Assembly: GCA_018398765.1 (NCBI GenBank)
Contig: JAHBMJ010000600.1
Location: 1-33,636, forward strand
Direction of reading: 5' to 3'
Source of the DNA: Chromera velia
Taxonomy: Eukaryota; Sar; Chromeraceae
Length of the DNA stretch: 33,636 bases
Below the pieces are notes generated by a model. The model did not search any database, was not told where the DNA came from, and worked only from the letters and a program-made list of their open reading frames with translations. Made by a program: the position numbers and the translations under genes. Shown in pieces: positions 1-11,289 of this stretch. Each line of letters opens with the position of its first letter. Within the stretch, counting starts at the first letter, position 1.

Positions 1-189
1 AGAAGAAGACCTTCTGAGCTTGTGGGTAAGGAACCCCAGGAGGCGGCGGCGCCGGAAACAAGAGATAACATCGGTGGCCTTCCATCTTTCAGACAAGAAC
101 TTGATGGACAACCGACAGAGCAACAGCAAGGCCAAAACGTGTCAATCCATCGCGAATCCGAAAATGGAAACTCTTTCTACACGGCTTAA
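1..189 (+). CDS. C-terminal tail of an unrecognised open frame (partial)
   Basis: The first frame is open from the left edge and stops at TAA 187-189, giving 62 residues. The stretch is hydrophilic, rich in Gln, Glu and Arg, with no domain I recognise. It could be the last exon of a gene lying to the left, or a remnant of the 5' part of the retrotransposon that follows. An overlapping 65-codon frame starts at 20. Neither frame can be chosen firmly. Short TGGAAGC repeats at about 300-335 follow it. Confidence 0.2.
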   Translation, partial: RRRPSELVGKEPQEAAAPETRDNIGGLPSFRQELDGQPTEQQQGQNVSIHRESENGNSFYTA

Positions 190-299
190 AAGGAATTCCA
201 CAGCAGCCAATAAATAATTAGTTCACCTGATCACACTGATGTGACTGATCATGACAGCCCTCGGATGTTGTCACCAAACTGATCCTTGTTCGATGATCG

Positions 300-3200
300 T
301 TGGAAGCATTTGGAAGCGGTTGGAAGCATTTCAGACATTTTCAGACTGATTTTTTTGGCCCGAGGGCGCGTTGCCTTGTTCCGGCCGCACCCATGGTCCG
401 GGGTCCGGCGCTGCATGTCCAGTGCACGTCCATATGCAGGGCGGCCATTCCCACGGACAGACATATTGATCCCAGGCTACGCCCTGCCCTGGCTGCCGTC
501 ATCGAGGAGATCGTCGATCGTCTGGGGGACGAGGACGCCATCAAAGCAGAGAGAGCGTGGAAAGCCCTAGCATACTTCCCTTCCATCTTCTTCCGCAAGG
601 ACCGACGAGGAGGGCACGCTTCCTTGTTTGCGCGCCGGCGGCGAATCAAGGCTTTTTGGGAGGGGGACTTTGAGACGCTAGTCCGATCTCTGCGCGAGGA
701 TGTAGTAAGAATGAGGGAGAAACAGAAGAAGGGGCAGGAGAGAAGAGGGCGTCGGTCGATACAGCAGCGCACAGAAGACGACCTGGCCTCTAAGCGGAGA
801 CAGGTGCAGGGGTTGATAGAGGAGGGGGCGCTCTCAAAGGCAGCCTCTCGGCTGCAGTCATTCGGGGTGGCTCCTACAACTGCCACTACCTTCAGAAAGA
901 CAGCAGGTATGTTCCCCCGGAGAGCGCATCCACTTCTTTTGAGAGGCCCTTCCCAGGACGCTAGACAGGAGGACTCGCAGTCCTTGGAGCCCACTTCTTC
1001 TGCTTTCCCGTCACTGTCACAGAAAAACCTCCTGGAGGCCATTAGGTCAGCACCGAAAGGCTCGGCACAGGGGGTTACAGGGTGGCAGTATGAGCACCTA
1101 GGCTTTTTCCTCCCCAGAGATGGCTCGGCACAGGCGCGGATTCTGCGTATTGCCACGTGTTTGGCAAGAGGTGATGCTCCGGTGGGTTTCATATCACTGC
1201 TGGCGGGGGGAAGGTGCTTTGCTTTGAAGAAGAACGCACGGGAAACGGAGGTGAGATCGATTGTAGTGGGGGATGTTCTACGAAGGTGGGTTACGAGAGC
1301 GATCCTCTTGGAGTTCGGTCCTCAGTTCGAGAGGCACCTTGGCCCCCTGCAGTTTGCTGTGTGCACTAGAGCAGGTACGGAAAAGTTGTTTCGGTGTGTG
1401 CAAACGTGCCTGCAGCGTTCTCCTTCATCTGCTGTCCTCAATTTAGATGCATCCAATGCCTTCAATGCTTGCGATCGTCAGGTAGTCATGGACGAGCTCC
1501 ATACAGATTTTCCCTATCTGTATACATTCTTTGCGTTATGGTACAGAACCCCTTCCAATCTGGTGTTCAGGGATCAGACAGGTTTCTTGCAAAAGATCAA
1601 GTGCGAAGAAGATATCTAGGAAGGTGTGCAACAGGGGGATGTAGCAGGGCCCCTTTTATTCTGTCTCGGGCTGAAGCCTTCCCTCGATGGTGTGTTAGGG
1701 GATCTGCAGGCTAAGCATGGAGGAAAGGGGTGCTTTGTCGGTGCTTTCATTGACGATGTCTCTATGGTTTTCCCTCTCCGCCCCCTGTCCCAGATTCCTG
1801 CAGATGGACAGGACGACAGCATCCTACATACATGGAGGGTGAGTGCGGCTAGGTTGCACAGCTTCGGGCTGACACTACGGCTGGACAAGAGCTCCGTTCA
1901 TTCTCCCTCATGGCAGCCCATGGCAAGCTGCCCGGCAGCCTACCCTTCTCCCCCCGGAATCTCTCCCTCTCTCACAGGTTTCCGTCTTTGTGGTGCGGCA
2001 AGTAGGACGGTGCAGTATCAGAGTGAACACTTCGACAAAAAACTGAGAGAGGCGCGGGAGCTCAGTGAGGCAGTCGAAGAGTATGGGGACCCGCAGAGGG
2101 CTCACCTCCTGATGCGTTTCTGCGTTCTCCTAAAGCTGATTTACCTCACGAGAATCATGGGAGACGTCATCACGTCGGACGAGTGGTCGTGTGCTGATAA
2201 GGAGTTAGGCAAGTCGTGGGCACGCATCATGGGTTTGTCAGAGCAGGAGTGGGGGCAGGGAGAAGTGCGAAATCAAGCCTACCTTCCTCAGTACCAAGGG
2301 GGTCTGGGTCTTACTTGTTTTCGCACAACCGCGACGGCAGGTTTGTTGGGGAGTTGCGGAGTTACGTTGTCTGATGTGGTTCAGCGACTGACAGACCAGG
2401 CTTTCCTCAATCAGGGCCAGGCACCAGAAAGGGAAGCCTTTTCGGCTCTTCTCTGGCTACAGGCATCCAAGCGCGAGTTTGAGAGGGCAGAGGCAGCGGC
2501 GGAATCGGTGAAACTCAAGGCAAACCATCCGTTAAGACACGGGTGGAATTCTATGTTTGACGTTTGGTGAAGAGCGTTATCCGGCCAAGAACAGCAGAAA
2601 ATTACCGACGCCATTCACCGATCGCGCAGAGTGTATCTTTTTTCGAAGGTGCAGCTCTCTGAGCATGTCCGCCTGCATTCCTGCTCTGGCAACGGGGCTT
2701 CAGCGTGGCTGAGTGCTGTTCCCTCATCTGGTTGGCTGCGCTTCCCTCCCGCAGTTTATCGGGTAGCGATCCGCATTCGGCTCGGCCTGGGCATCCCGGA
2801 GATGCGCAGGGCAGGGGTGTGTGTGTGTGCGGGTCTCCTCTCGACCCCAGAGGGCACCACGCACAGAAGTGCCCGAACGGAGGGGGCGTGCACTGGCGCC
2901 ATGAGCAGGTAAAAGGGGCATTTACACAGATTCTGCGTAGGCTCCGCCACACTCACGTACTGGAAGAAACGACCCTGGGTCACTTGGGGGTCGCTACCGA
3001 TTCCCATCTCGCTAATCAGAGGAACAAACGGGCAGACATCTTTGCCTCCCTTTCAAATGGTGACACCATCCTAGCGGATGTTTCCGTCACTTTTCCCATC
3101 TCGTCTGACGCTGCCCGCCTGCGTACCCGATCGAAAACAGTAGGGGCAGCCGCCAAGACGAAGAGTGAGGAGAAGCAGAGGAAATATGCTGTCGCGGCTC

Positions 3201-3550
3201 GTTTGGTGGGCCTGCGATTCGTTCCGCTGGTCTTCGAGACCTTCGGACGACCAGATAGAGAGACGGTCTCTTTTGTGAAGGAGTTGGTCGGGATTGCAGG
3301 TTCAAGAGCGGGTTTTTCCACGGAGGGGGAGATGAAGGCGGTCCAGGCGCGTCTCACAGACCGGTATTGGAAGGTCCTCGGTTGTACGCTGCAGCGGTAC
3401 GTGGCTATCAACGTGCTGACTTCTGCCTTTCATGGCAGGGGTCAGCGGGGTCCTTTCCAGCCAGCCTCCCTTTTGGGACGTGAGTTCTCGATGCAGTTGG
3501 CGCATGAGAGGGACCGTTTTGTTCAGGAGGATTCTGAGATTGCTACGTGA
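300..3550 (+). mobile_element. Decayed non-LTR retrotransposon: reverse transcriptase plus zinc motif and nuclease-like end
   Basis: One long frame runs from about 300 and is interrupted by TAG 1617 and TGA 2568 while staying in register. It then shifts frame inside a (GT)n run at about 2816-2830 and ends at 3550. Reverse transcriptase signs in order are a fingers segment (QGVTGWQYEHL), palm motif A (NLDASNAF, about 1440), motif B (QQGDVAGPLLF, about 1630) and motif C (AFIDD, about 1745). After the shift comes CVCGSPLDPRGHHAQKC, a CxC...HxxxC zinc-type motif, followed by RADIF and TILADVSVTFP, which resemble the PD-(D/E)XK restriction-like endonuclease seen at the end of many non-LTR elements. 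The closest style I know is the reverse transcriptases abundant in dinoflagellates and oomycetes. Two stops and a frameshift make it inactive as read. The true start, the 3' end, a poly(A) tail and target-site duplications were not found. Confidence 0.85.
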
Positions 3551-4080
3551 TTTGTTTAAACTTGTTTTTTGATGCATGAATGTGCATGGATACTTGCGTG
3601 TTCGGTCTTTGTTTCTTCTCTTTTCTGTGAGCAATTGTCGACAGTTGTATAGGTATCAGACACTCTGTGGGCATGTCTCGTGCTCGGCACCACGTCTTTG
3701 TTTCCTTGATTGATTCTCCTTGGGGGAGAGCTCTTACAGTGGCGCGGGAAAGTGTACTACCATGCATCTGTTTGCTGGTTCGTTGCATTCTTTTTGCTTG
3801 TACTGTTGCTCTCAAACTTTCACCCACATTTCTTCGTTTTTTTTTTCATGCTCCATGCAGCCAGTAAGGTTCGGGTTCTGTTTTTTGTCTTTGTGCTTCG
3901 AGGTTGAAGTCGATCTTTCTTGGTATTCTGATTTAAGCTCGGAATGTCTCGCCGCTGGCAGGCCATTTTGCAAGTCTTGAGCCTCTTTTTTGTCTACTCC
4001 GATCGTCGTTCGTGTCCTCTAGCCGTTGGTCCTCACTGGGAGTCGTAGCCGTGGTTCCTTAACCTAGGAATTGAATGCAG
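3551..4080. other. Non-coding flank of the retrotransposon
   Basis: This stretch is T-rich on the plus strand, with several T runs (for example near 3838-3846). It may be the 3' untranslated part of the retroelement. The short frames here have no recognisable product. Confidence 0.4.
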
Positions 4081-4100
4081 GCCTTGCCTTAGGTTTACGC

Positions 4101-4170
4101 TTCTAGGGATTGAACCTATGCCGTCGCCCCTAAGACTGGGCGGTGAGCTCAATATCATCATATGCAAGGC
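4101..4170 (-). repeat. tRNA-like (SINE-type) element with A- and B-box
   Basis: On the minus strand, 4116-4106 reads GGTTCAATCCC, an exact match to the RNA polymerase III B-box consensus GGTTCRANNCC (the T-loop of a tRNA). Roughly 35 bases upstream on the same strand is GAGCTCA, like the A-box/D-arm core AGCTCA. Between them a CGCCC/GGGCG stem could form an anticodon-like arm. The acceptor stem does not pair well and the anticodon loop has eight bases, so this is not a good functional tRNA. A second, weaker B-box-like word (CATTCAATTCC) lies just downstream at 4077-4067. A degenerate tRNA-derived SINE is the best reading. Confidence 0.35.
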
Positions 4171-4278
4171 TGCCCGCCGGTCTTCATATCGGGGCCGGGA
4201 CGCGGGGGCGGCGGGGCACCGTAACTTGCGGGCCGTAATTTGAAACAGCCCGTAAACTACCATAAACTACCGTAAACC

Positions 4279-4302
4279 CATGCATGCCTAGGTACATGCA
4301 TG
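4279..4302. repeat. 24-base near-palindrome
   Basis: Two self-complementary CATGCATG octamers flank a CCTAGGTA centre. The preceding bases hold degenerate repeats of CGTAAACTAC (about 4251-4279). No function is evident. Confidence 0.5.
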
Positions 4303-7143
4303 AATTTGACCTTGATTTTCTATAATTTGATTCCAGTTGCAAGTTATAATACAGTACAATACAGAAAGAGAAAAGTGCTGTATTAATTATTTTTTTAGAA
4401 AAGAATTTTATATAGTGCAGCCCTGTAAGGCCTGTACGTGGCGCCGCCACGAGGCTATCATAGTACTTAGTTGCTCAACAGGCTACTCGCATGGAGTAGG
4501 GTACGGAATCGATGAGCGTGTGTGTCTGTGCACTAAACGATACTTACAGTGAAGCATGCGTTCTGTAGCGAAGCAAGAGAGAACCTGGAAGGTAATAGAA
4601 GCTGGATGATTGACATGAGTGGTTGTTGTCAGAACTCTAAGATGAAACTCCCTCTATGAACGTCTGATCAAGAATATCTCTGTCTAGCCCGCCACACTGC
4701 TAGCCTCATGATTACTTAGCCCAGTACATACACAGCTTACAGTTTGGTTAGCAGTCTGAGAGCCTTTAGCAATACAGGGAGGCAGATATAGTGTGGATCG
4801 CAAACTTTGTAGTATTGATGAACAGTCAAACTGAACAAAAAATTCTCACCACTGTACATAAGGTCTATACTGACAAGAGTGCAGTGCCAGTTCATGAGTG
4901 GAAAAACTTATTGAATCAAAAGAGATTTCATCTCTTTTGTGTTGTTTGTTCTCGAATCGAAATTTATGGTGGATTTGAGACTCTCTTCCAGATGTAATGG
5001 AGCACAGTTTATCTTGAGGGAGTTCTTGGAACTCAAGATTACTGGCTCACTGGAGATGAGGGTCCAGAAGGACAAGCTTGAGGAGGGAGACCATTCAGTC
5101 TGATTGACTGAACTGACTAACTAACTCACTACCGTCTCTGCTGATTGTGCTGCAATGAAGTACGAGGTATCCATCTAAAGTTACCGTATCCATGCCTACA
5201 CAGAACGTGCCCAGGTGATACAGAAGATGCTCTTGGCTGTTTTGCTCTGTGAGAGGTTTGAGATGGAAAGAGGAAGAGCATCTTGTGGAGTGGAGGCTTT
5301 ATTGTGATGACTGGAGGTGTGTGGTCTTTGTCTTCGCTCACAACCAGGTGTGCCGCGTTTCCAAATACTCAGTAGTGCCATGGGGGCACCACGGCTACTA
5401 CACATCTCTAAGTCAGTGAACTCTTAGATTGTTTTCTTTTGGTTACATGAGGGTTGAATTTAATAAATTTATTTTCGGGGGGAGGAAGGAGACTCAGTGC
5501 GTGTGAGAGGTGAAGGAGAGTATGTGTTGAGGTGATATTGGCTTTGGGTGCTTAGTTCTCCTACAGTGTTTCTCTGCATCCTGACTGTCTTGCTTCTCCA
5601 GATAAGAATGCATCCTAGGGATCCAAGTAGTTAGGATGGAGGGAAAAAAGGAAGAAAAGAAGAATGAAAGAAGGAGAGAGAGGGACAGAAAGAAGGAGAG
5701 AGAAGGAGAAAGAGTCTTCAGTGCCTGGGATTGGCTATCTGGGGGGCTGATGACTTCAGCCGGAATCTATGTAGGGTGAATGTTAAGAAAAAACAGGACC
5801 ACCCTGACTCCGATGGAATTTCTGACTCCAAAAAAAAAAATATTTAATTAAAATAATTAATTGAGTTACACAGTCTTATTAATTCATTTTTACTCTCTAA
5901 AGACTGTTTTTAAATATAAATAAAAGCTTAAAACAACATCTACAGACAACTAGAAATACAAATAAAAATTTTTCTTCTGGTTTTACTTTTTTTTTTAATT
6001 TTTTGTGAAACTTACCCCAAAGGTTCACAATAGCTTCCCTAGCTAGTTCTCTAGATGTTAAACTTGTATAATTGGAGTTTGTTGGGGTTACTGTTAGACT
6101 AGTGTAATCAATTGCTGAAGAGTTAGTCTATAGACACTTAATGCTAGACTTAATGAATGTTACATCCATGAGAGCGTGGAAGGAAGAGTTCTCAACCGCT
6201 AAAGCTATCATTGATAAAGCAAATATTGTGGCGACATTATCTACACTGATCTATAACAGCGGGTTTCTGTTCGGCACATCGAATAAGAAAAGCTGCAAGA
6301 GAGAAGTAGACAGATAGGCAAAGAGGTGGACAGAGAAAAGAGAAAGAGAGAGAAAGGGAGAGACGCAGGCAGGCAGGTAGGCACAGAGAGATCGAGGGGC
6401 AAAACGGGGGAGGAGGGTGAAAAAGGCTTACAATGAAAAACAGAGAAACAGGCATTACGTTAAAAGATGAGAGGACAAAAAAAAGGACAGAGGCCTGGAG
6501 AGGGAAGTCTTAGGCGCTGTAGGGAAGAGAAAGCAGAAACGTTGACGAAAAAAGAGAGAGCATGCAGCGAATCTTAACACTTAGTGTATAAGAAGGGAAT
6601 GGGACGGGCAAAGAAAAAGGATAAACGAATCACGTAGAAATGAAACGGAAGAAAAAGAAACAAGATCCAAAGTCAGGGGGACAAGAAAGATGCAATCAGA
6701 ATAGGAGAAAGGTACAGAGAAAACGGGAAGAAACAACAAAGTTCGTAGAGAGAAAGAAAGATAGAAAGGGGGAGAGAAAGCAGAAGAGAAGATGAGATGG
6801 ATGCATAGTTTGGGGACAGCTTTCACAAAATCAGTGAGCAGGAGTCTCTAAGTATAGTTGGTGGGTTGCTTCTCTTGCTATCTCTGTCTTGTGTTATCTG
6901 TTATCTTTACTTTCCCTCTGTTTGTCTAGGTTGGGAGGAAGAGCGAAAAAAGAAAAGGGGGAGAAGAAGGAAAAACGAGAGAGACTGGGGGCGAGAATAC
7001 AAGAGTGCACATGCATGACGCTGATACAACAAACAGAAGAGTGAGAGTGTCGACTGCCCATCGAACCATCATAAGTTACTGTACCAAAATGGAATGACTG
7101 TAGTACGTTTGATGTTAACACTGAAAATGTAACTACAACAAAT
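4303..7143. other. AT-rich, gene-free stretch with purine-rich islands
   Basis: No convincing gene is seen. Base composition becomes clearly AT-richer than the flanks. Purine-rich plus-strand stretches lie at 5635-5715 and about 6290-6990, and A/T homopolymers at 5830-6005. A small perfect hairpin, GGCTGA-5-TCAGCC, lies near 5746. The long minus-strand frames here are Ser/Leu/Phe-rich shadows of the purine-rich DNA. Confidence 0.5.
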
Positions 7144-9886
7144 ATGAGTAATTATCAAAATATCACTTCAGATACGATAATTGGAATATTGTGTGGAGCC
7201 AAAAGTAAGACTACCGTTGTTGCCTTCCACAGTAAAGAAACATATGCACACTTCAATACTGTATTCCGAAATTGGCTTTCTTGGTATAATATAAACAATG
7301 GACACTCAACTGTTTATGTTTTTTTCAAGTACACCCCCGTTGTGAATTCTGCCACAAATATCTTGGCTTCTACCTTTCCTAAGATGGTCGATATCCTAAA
7401 TGATGGAGCTATTGCATGGATTAACACAACTTCTGCAGAACTGTCTCCAACTGTATTGTTAAATATACCACAGTTCTTTATTCCTGAAGCTGTGCGAAGA
7501 CAATATCTTCTGACAAAACTCCAAGAACGCGTAGTATTTTACAACCAAACTTATCAGTTTATGTTTTTTACTTTCAAACAGGTAATGGGTTGTAAAAAAG
7601 ATGATGGTGCACTAAGTAAAAATTTGGTTGGTCTTCCAAAGGGATAACAGTTGATTGATCGTTCTATAATGAATGAGTGTCTAAGGTATGATTCACATCA
7701 AGCTTTGGCAATTCATTGTGGACAACCGAGCGGCATCACAGTTTTGGATTTTAATGATTACGAGACGTTTACACAGCTAAATTCGCTTTATTAGTTAGAG
7801 CAGTTTTCAGAACAATTGACACCATGAGGCCGGCACGTCTGGTTCAGCTATAATCCAGAGATCAAGTCAGGAACGGATGTACTTGCTATGTATCCAAAAG
7901 TAGATGTTCGAAACGGTGGGTCGATGTTAATTGCAGATCCAACTTTATATGTCGGTGGAGATGGTGAACTCAAAGAATACTTTTATTGGAGTCTTCCCCA
8001 CCGATTTGAGCTTCAACCAATCCCCTTTGTTCGTGGTGAGCGCTTACAACCAGCACCCTCTATTCCTCAAGACAAATCTGATTCACCACCAATTGCTGTT
8101 CTTCAAGACAAATCTGATCCGCTACCAGTTTCTGATCTACCACCAGTTTCTCTGCTTCTTGGACCAAACATAGAAAATATACCCTCTCCACCAAGCCTGC
8201 ACAAAGAAATAGAGCAGCTGATTCAATGTTTAAGCGAACAGCGAGCTACTACTTATACCAGTTGGACTAAAGTAGGCCTTGCTATCAAAAACACGTTAGG
8301 GGAACATGGTGAACATGTTTTTACCCAGTTTTCTTCAAAAGCACCCAACTTTGAACGAGAAACATATATTGAAAAGTATCGTAGAGATTTCACAGTGCGA
8401 GGTGGTAAACTTAAGTTAACTTTAACATCTTTACACTATTGGGCCAAGCCTGACAATGAAGTAATATACCACAACTTGTTTGGAAGATGTGAAGCTTTCC
8501 AATATACTGTCGTTTCTCATGACCGCGAAGCAATCGAATTGGCTGTCAAACTTTTACATGACGTCATGCAGCGGACATGCAGGAAACTATGTCAAGATTA
8601 AAAACACGTGGACCTCTGACCCCAAATTGGCTACTACCTTTTTACAACACCAGATTATGAAATTCAACATCGTTCGCAAGAAAAGAAAAAATGTGATTCC
8701 ATACTCTGCAATGACTGCAGGTGCTTCCAATATTTTCAAAGGGCTGTGGGCCTTTGTCCCTCTGGATCCTTGTTTTCTTGACCAGCTCCGGAACTCAACA
8801 TGAGTACAGGTCTGTTTTTAAAAAGGGGTATACAATATGCAGATACACACATTCACCATCTGGAGTGCATTGCAGACTAAAGTCTATTCGCTTATCAGTA
8901 TCGACTATGACTATGCCCCTGGAGAGCCAGAAATCCAACAAGAAATAATCAATAAAATTTTGTTACCAACATTTGGATCCAAAGAAGCGTATACAAATTT
9001 TCTCTGTTTTTTTGCCTGTAGGATTGGTGGGCATATCGAAAATAAACAGTGGGGTCTTTTTTTGGGTAAACAAAACTGTAGGAAAGGTATAATTACCAAG
9101 TTTCTCCTCCGCAAAGCCTTCTAAAAATACGTAAATGGTATCGAGTCCTCCAATTTTGTGTGTGAACGTATCCATCAGAATGAAGACCAGGCACGAAAGC
9201 TTTCCTGGATGTTGGATTGTCAGTTTCCTCGGATTAGCATCAGCCAAGAATTTCTAATCACAGCTGAAACCCAAGTGAACGGCACAATGCTCAAAAAATT
9301 TAATAGCGGGGGGGACACCCTGGTTGCTCGCAAGCTTTTTTATGATGAGGTTGAATTCACCGTTGGCTCGCGTATGTTGATTATGTGCAATGATTTTCCC
9401 ACCGTTACTCCTGAGGATGCACTTGAAACTGTTGTTATATTTAAAAGAGCCAGCAAGTTTGTTAATCAAGAGACGATGGACCGGTTCGCGCCGCATTCTG
9501 ATTACAAAAGTATAACTTACCGTTTAAAAGATGATTCGATCAAAAATAAGTGTTCAACGCTATCATGGCGAAAGGCGTTTTGTGCACTTGTATTTGATCA
9601 TTATCACGATGTACCTCTTGTTCCTTCAAAACAGACATAAAAGCTCATTAAAGATGTTCAAGTTGATAATGGTATTTGTTTTGATGAGGACTGGCAGCAA
9701 CGGTTCATAATCACTAATAACCGGGAGGATGGGTTAACTAATACCCATCTGTGGGCCTACGCTACTGGTATGGGTATGACACTTCATAAGTTGAAGCAAA
9801 AACTTATCCAAGCTGGTGCAGAAGATGGATGGCGTGCAAAGAACAGCGAGCGGGGGATTTGTAAAATCAAACATCGGGTAATATAA
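7144..9886 (+). pseudogene. Endogenous viral D5-like primase-helicase, decayed
   Basis: The order of domains is that of the D5-type replication protein of nucleocytoplasmic large DNA viruses. First is an archaeo-eukaryotic primase region: HQALAIHCGQPSGITVLDFND near 7710-7760, then a VDVRNGGSMLIADP core near 7900. Next is a PriCT-2-like linker (SWTKVGLAIKN, about 8260-8295). Last is a superfamily 3 helicase: a Walker A region GKQNCRKG near 9066, SGGDTLVARKL near 9307, and the sensor region MCNDFPTVTPEDA near 9385. The C-terminal part runs to TAA 9884. It is dead as read: in-frame stops lie at 7645, 7792, 7825, 8801, 8819, 9122 and 9638, with a frameshift near 8570-8580. Key residues are also damaged: the primase DxD reads DFN, and the glycine before the Walker A lysine is Arg. 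No capsid, packaging or integrase gene is seen beside it, so it is a lone fragment of a virus of the protist. A polinton-like or other mobile source is possible. Confidence 0.85.
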
Positions 9887-10854
9887 TTGAATAAAATATA
9901 ATTTGAAATGTGTTCGATAATGTCACATCAACACTATGTTATTTTAACCAGTTTTTTTTATCAAGTTGTAAGTCAAAGCATGCTTTTTTAAGTTTTTTTA
10001 AGCATGTAACGCAGACTGCTTACTAACTAGCTGTTGTGCACAATTCTGCCTAGAAGCGGTTCCAAAGCTATAGCCGACTGTCTCAAGAAGGTCTATTCTA
10101 TCGATAAGACAAGTTGAGGCGAATCGATCCGATTGGCATGCAGGCTTCCTCATCCCTCTCCCCCATGAATGTGTACTCTGGGTTGTCCTCAAAGCCTTGC
10201 TAGTAGCTTGGGATTTGGCGTCGCTAAATCTAGGATTTAACCCTCAATCATCATCATCATCAGCTGTTATTAAGCAACGTATGCTAATGCAGGCCTACGG
10301 TCCATTTATTTTTGTAATTAATTGCGTACGTACACGTGAGTTGGCTGTATTCTCAGTTTTTTAATGAATACTGTTGTTTGTCCTCTGAAATATCTCTAAT
10401 TCTAATAATAGGCAACTTTTCCTTAGAGAAGTCTCGAGTGCAAACCGAGTGGTACACCATATATCTTTAATTGAAGCAAGCTCGGTTTTTTATTCGTATA
10501 AACAACGTGTTCACTCTGTTTTATACTATGGAAACACCGCTAGCCATCGTTTTCTTCTAGAATACTAAATGCTTATCAATTGTGAATAGTTAACACTAGG
10601 AAAATCGTAACTCCCTAGAACTTAAAAATATAAATGTTTTTCAATTAAGCGCCATTTTTGTCAAATTGTCAAGAAGGCGCAATTCAGGTTATGGTCTTCA
10701 AAAAAGCTAATGTTTTTGACAATTTTCTTTTACCAGCAGGCAGTGGTCCGATTCTATTTGATCTTCTCGTCTGATTGTCATAAAGCTGTTGATCTAGCTG
10801 CATGTATTTTTTTGTGCAAGTACCCCCCTGAAGCTATGAAGATTTTGATCTGTC
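9887..10854. other. AT-rich intergenic DNA
   Basis: No gene is seen. There is a (TCA)n-like run at 10247-10261, an AACCGAG/CTCGGTT inverted pair (10443-10449 and 10481-10487) followed by T6, and a GCGCC/GGCGC pair near 10650-10680. None is strong enough to name. Confidence 0.4.
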
Positions 10855-10975
10855 GGCGTAACTTTGTCGGTTGGTTTGATCGGTGCTCGGTAACTTTTTC
10901 GGCTAGGTTTGATCCAGAGGGCGTAACTTTCTCGGTGGGGCTGATTCGAGGGCGGTGACTTTGTCGATGGGCGAG
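10855..10975. repeat. Four-unit minisatellite, 31-33 bp period
   Basis: Four diverged units begin near 10855, 10888, 10919 and 10950. Each starts with a form of GGCGTAACTTTGTCGG and continues with a GGTTTGATC-like segment. The units differ by several substitutions, so the array is old. It lies where the AT-rich region changes to GC-richer DNA. Confidence 0.7.
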
Positions 10976-11088
10976 CCGCGGGCGCCGAAGGCGCGGCGCC
11001 TAGCATGGCGGAGAGAGAAGAGAGGAGAGGAAAGGAGAAAGGCGAGAATGAAGAGAGGGAGAGGGAGAGCTAGACACACGTAGACACA

Positions 11089-11160
11089 TTGTGTTACACA
11101 CACTCACACACAGACACACACACAACCACACACACAGACACACACACACTTACGCAGCCA
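11089..11160. repeat. (CA)n-rich microsatellite
   Basis: Interrupted ACAC repeats with CAGACA variants. The frame across it (Thr/His-rich) is not taken as a gene. Confidence 0.8.
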
Positions 11161-11289
11161 ACGCCTCACGCACTACAACGATACCGGTCCGTGCCCTTAG
11201 CCTCCCGATCTCCAACCACAATTCACATGCAGCGACATGATAGCAGAAAATCTGATTGTTCCACAGTCAAACAATTCATGTGACCTGCC

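Noticed and set aside
341-1192. 283-codon frame antisense to the retrotransposon
   Set aside because: A shadow of the reverse transcriptase frame, with no recognisable domain.
4101-4170. Functional tRNA gene
   Set aside because: The acceptor stem does not pair and the anticodon loop has eight bases, so only a tRNA-like repeat is claimed.
4251-4279. Telomere-like GTAGTTTACGG repeats (minus)
   Set aside because: The units are irregular, few and do not match TTTAGGG.
10443-10492. AACCGAG/CTCGGTT hairpin with T-run, like a bacterial terminator
   Set aside because: The loop is over 30 bases and the setting is eukaryotic and gene-free.
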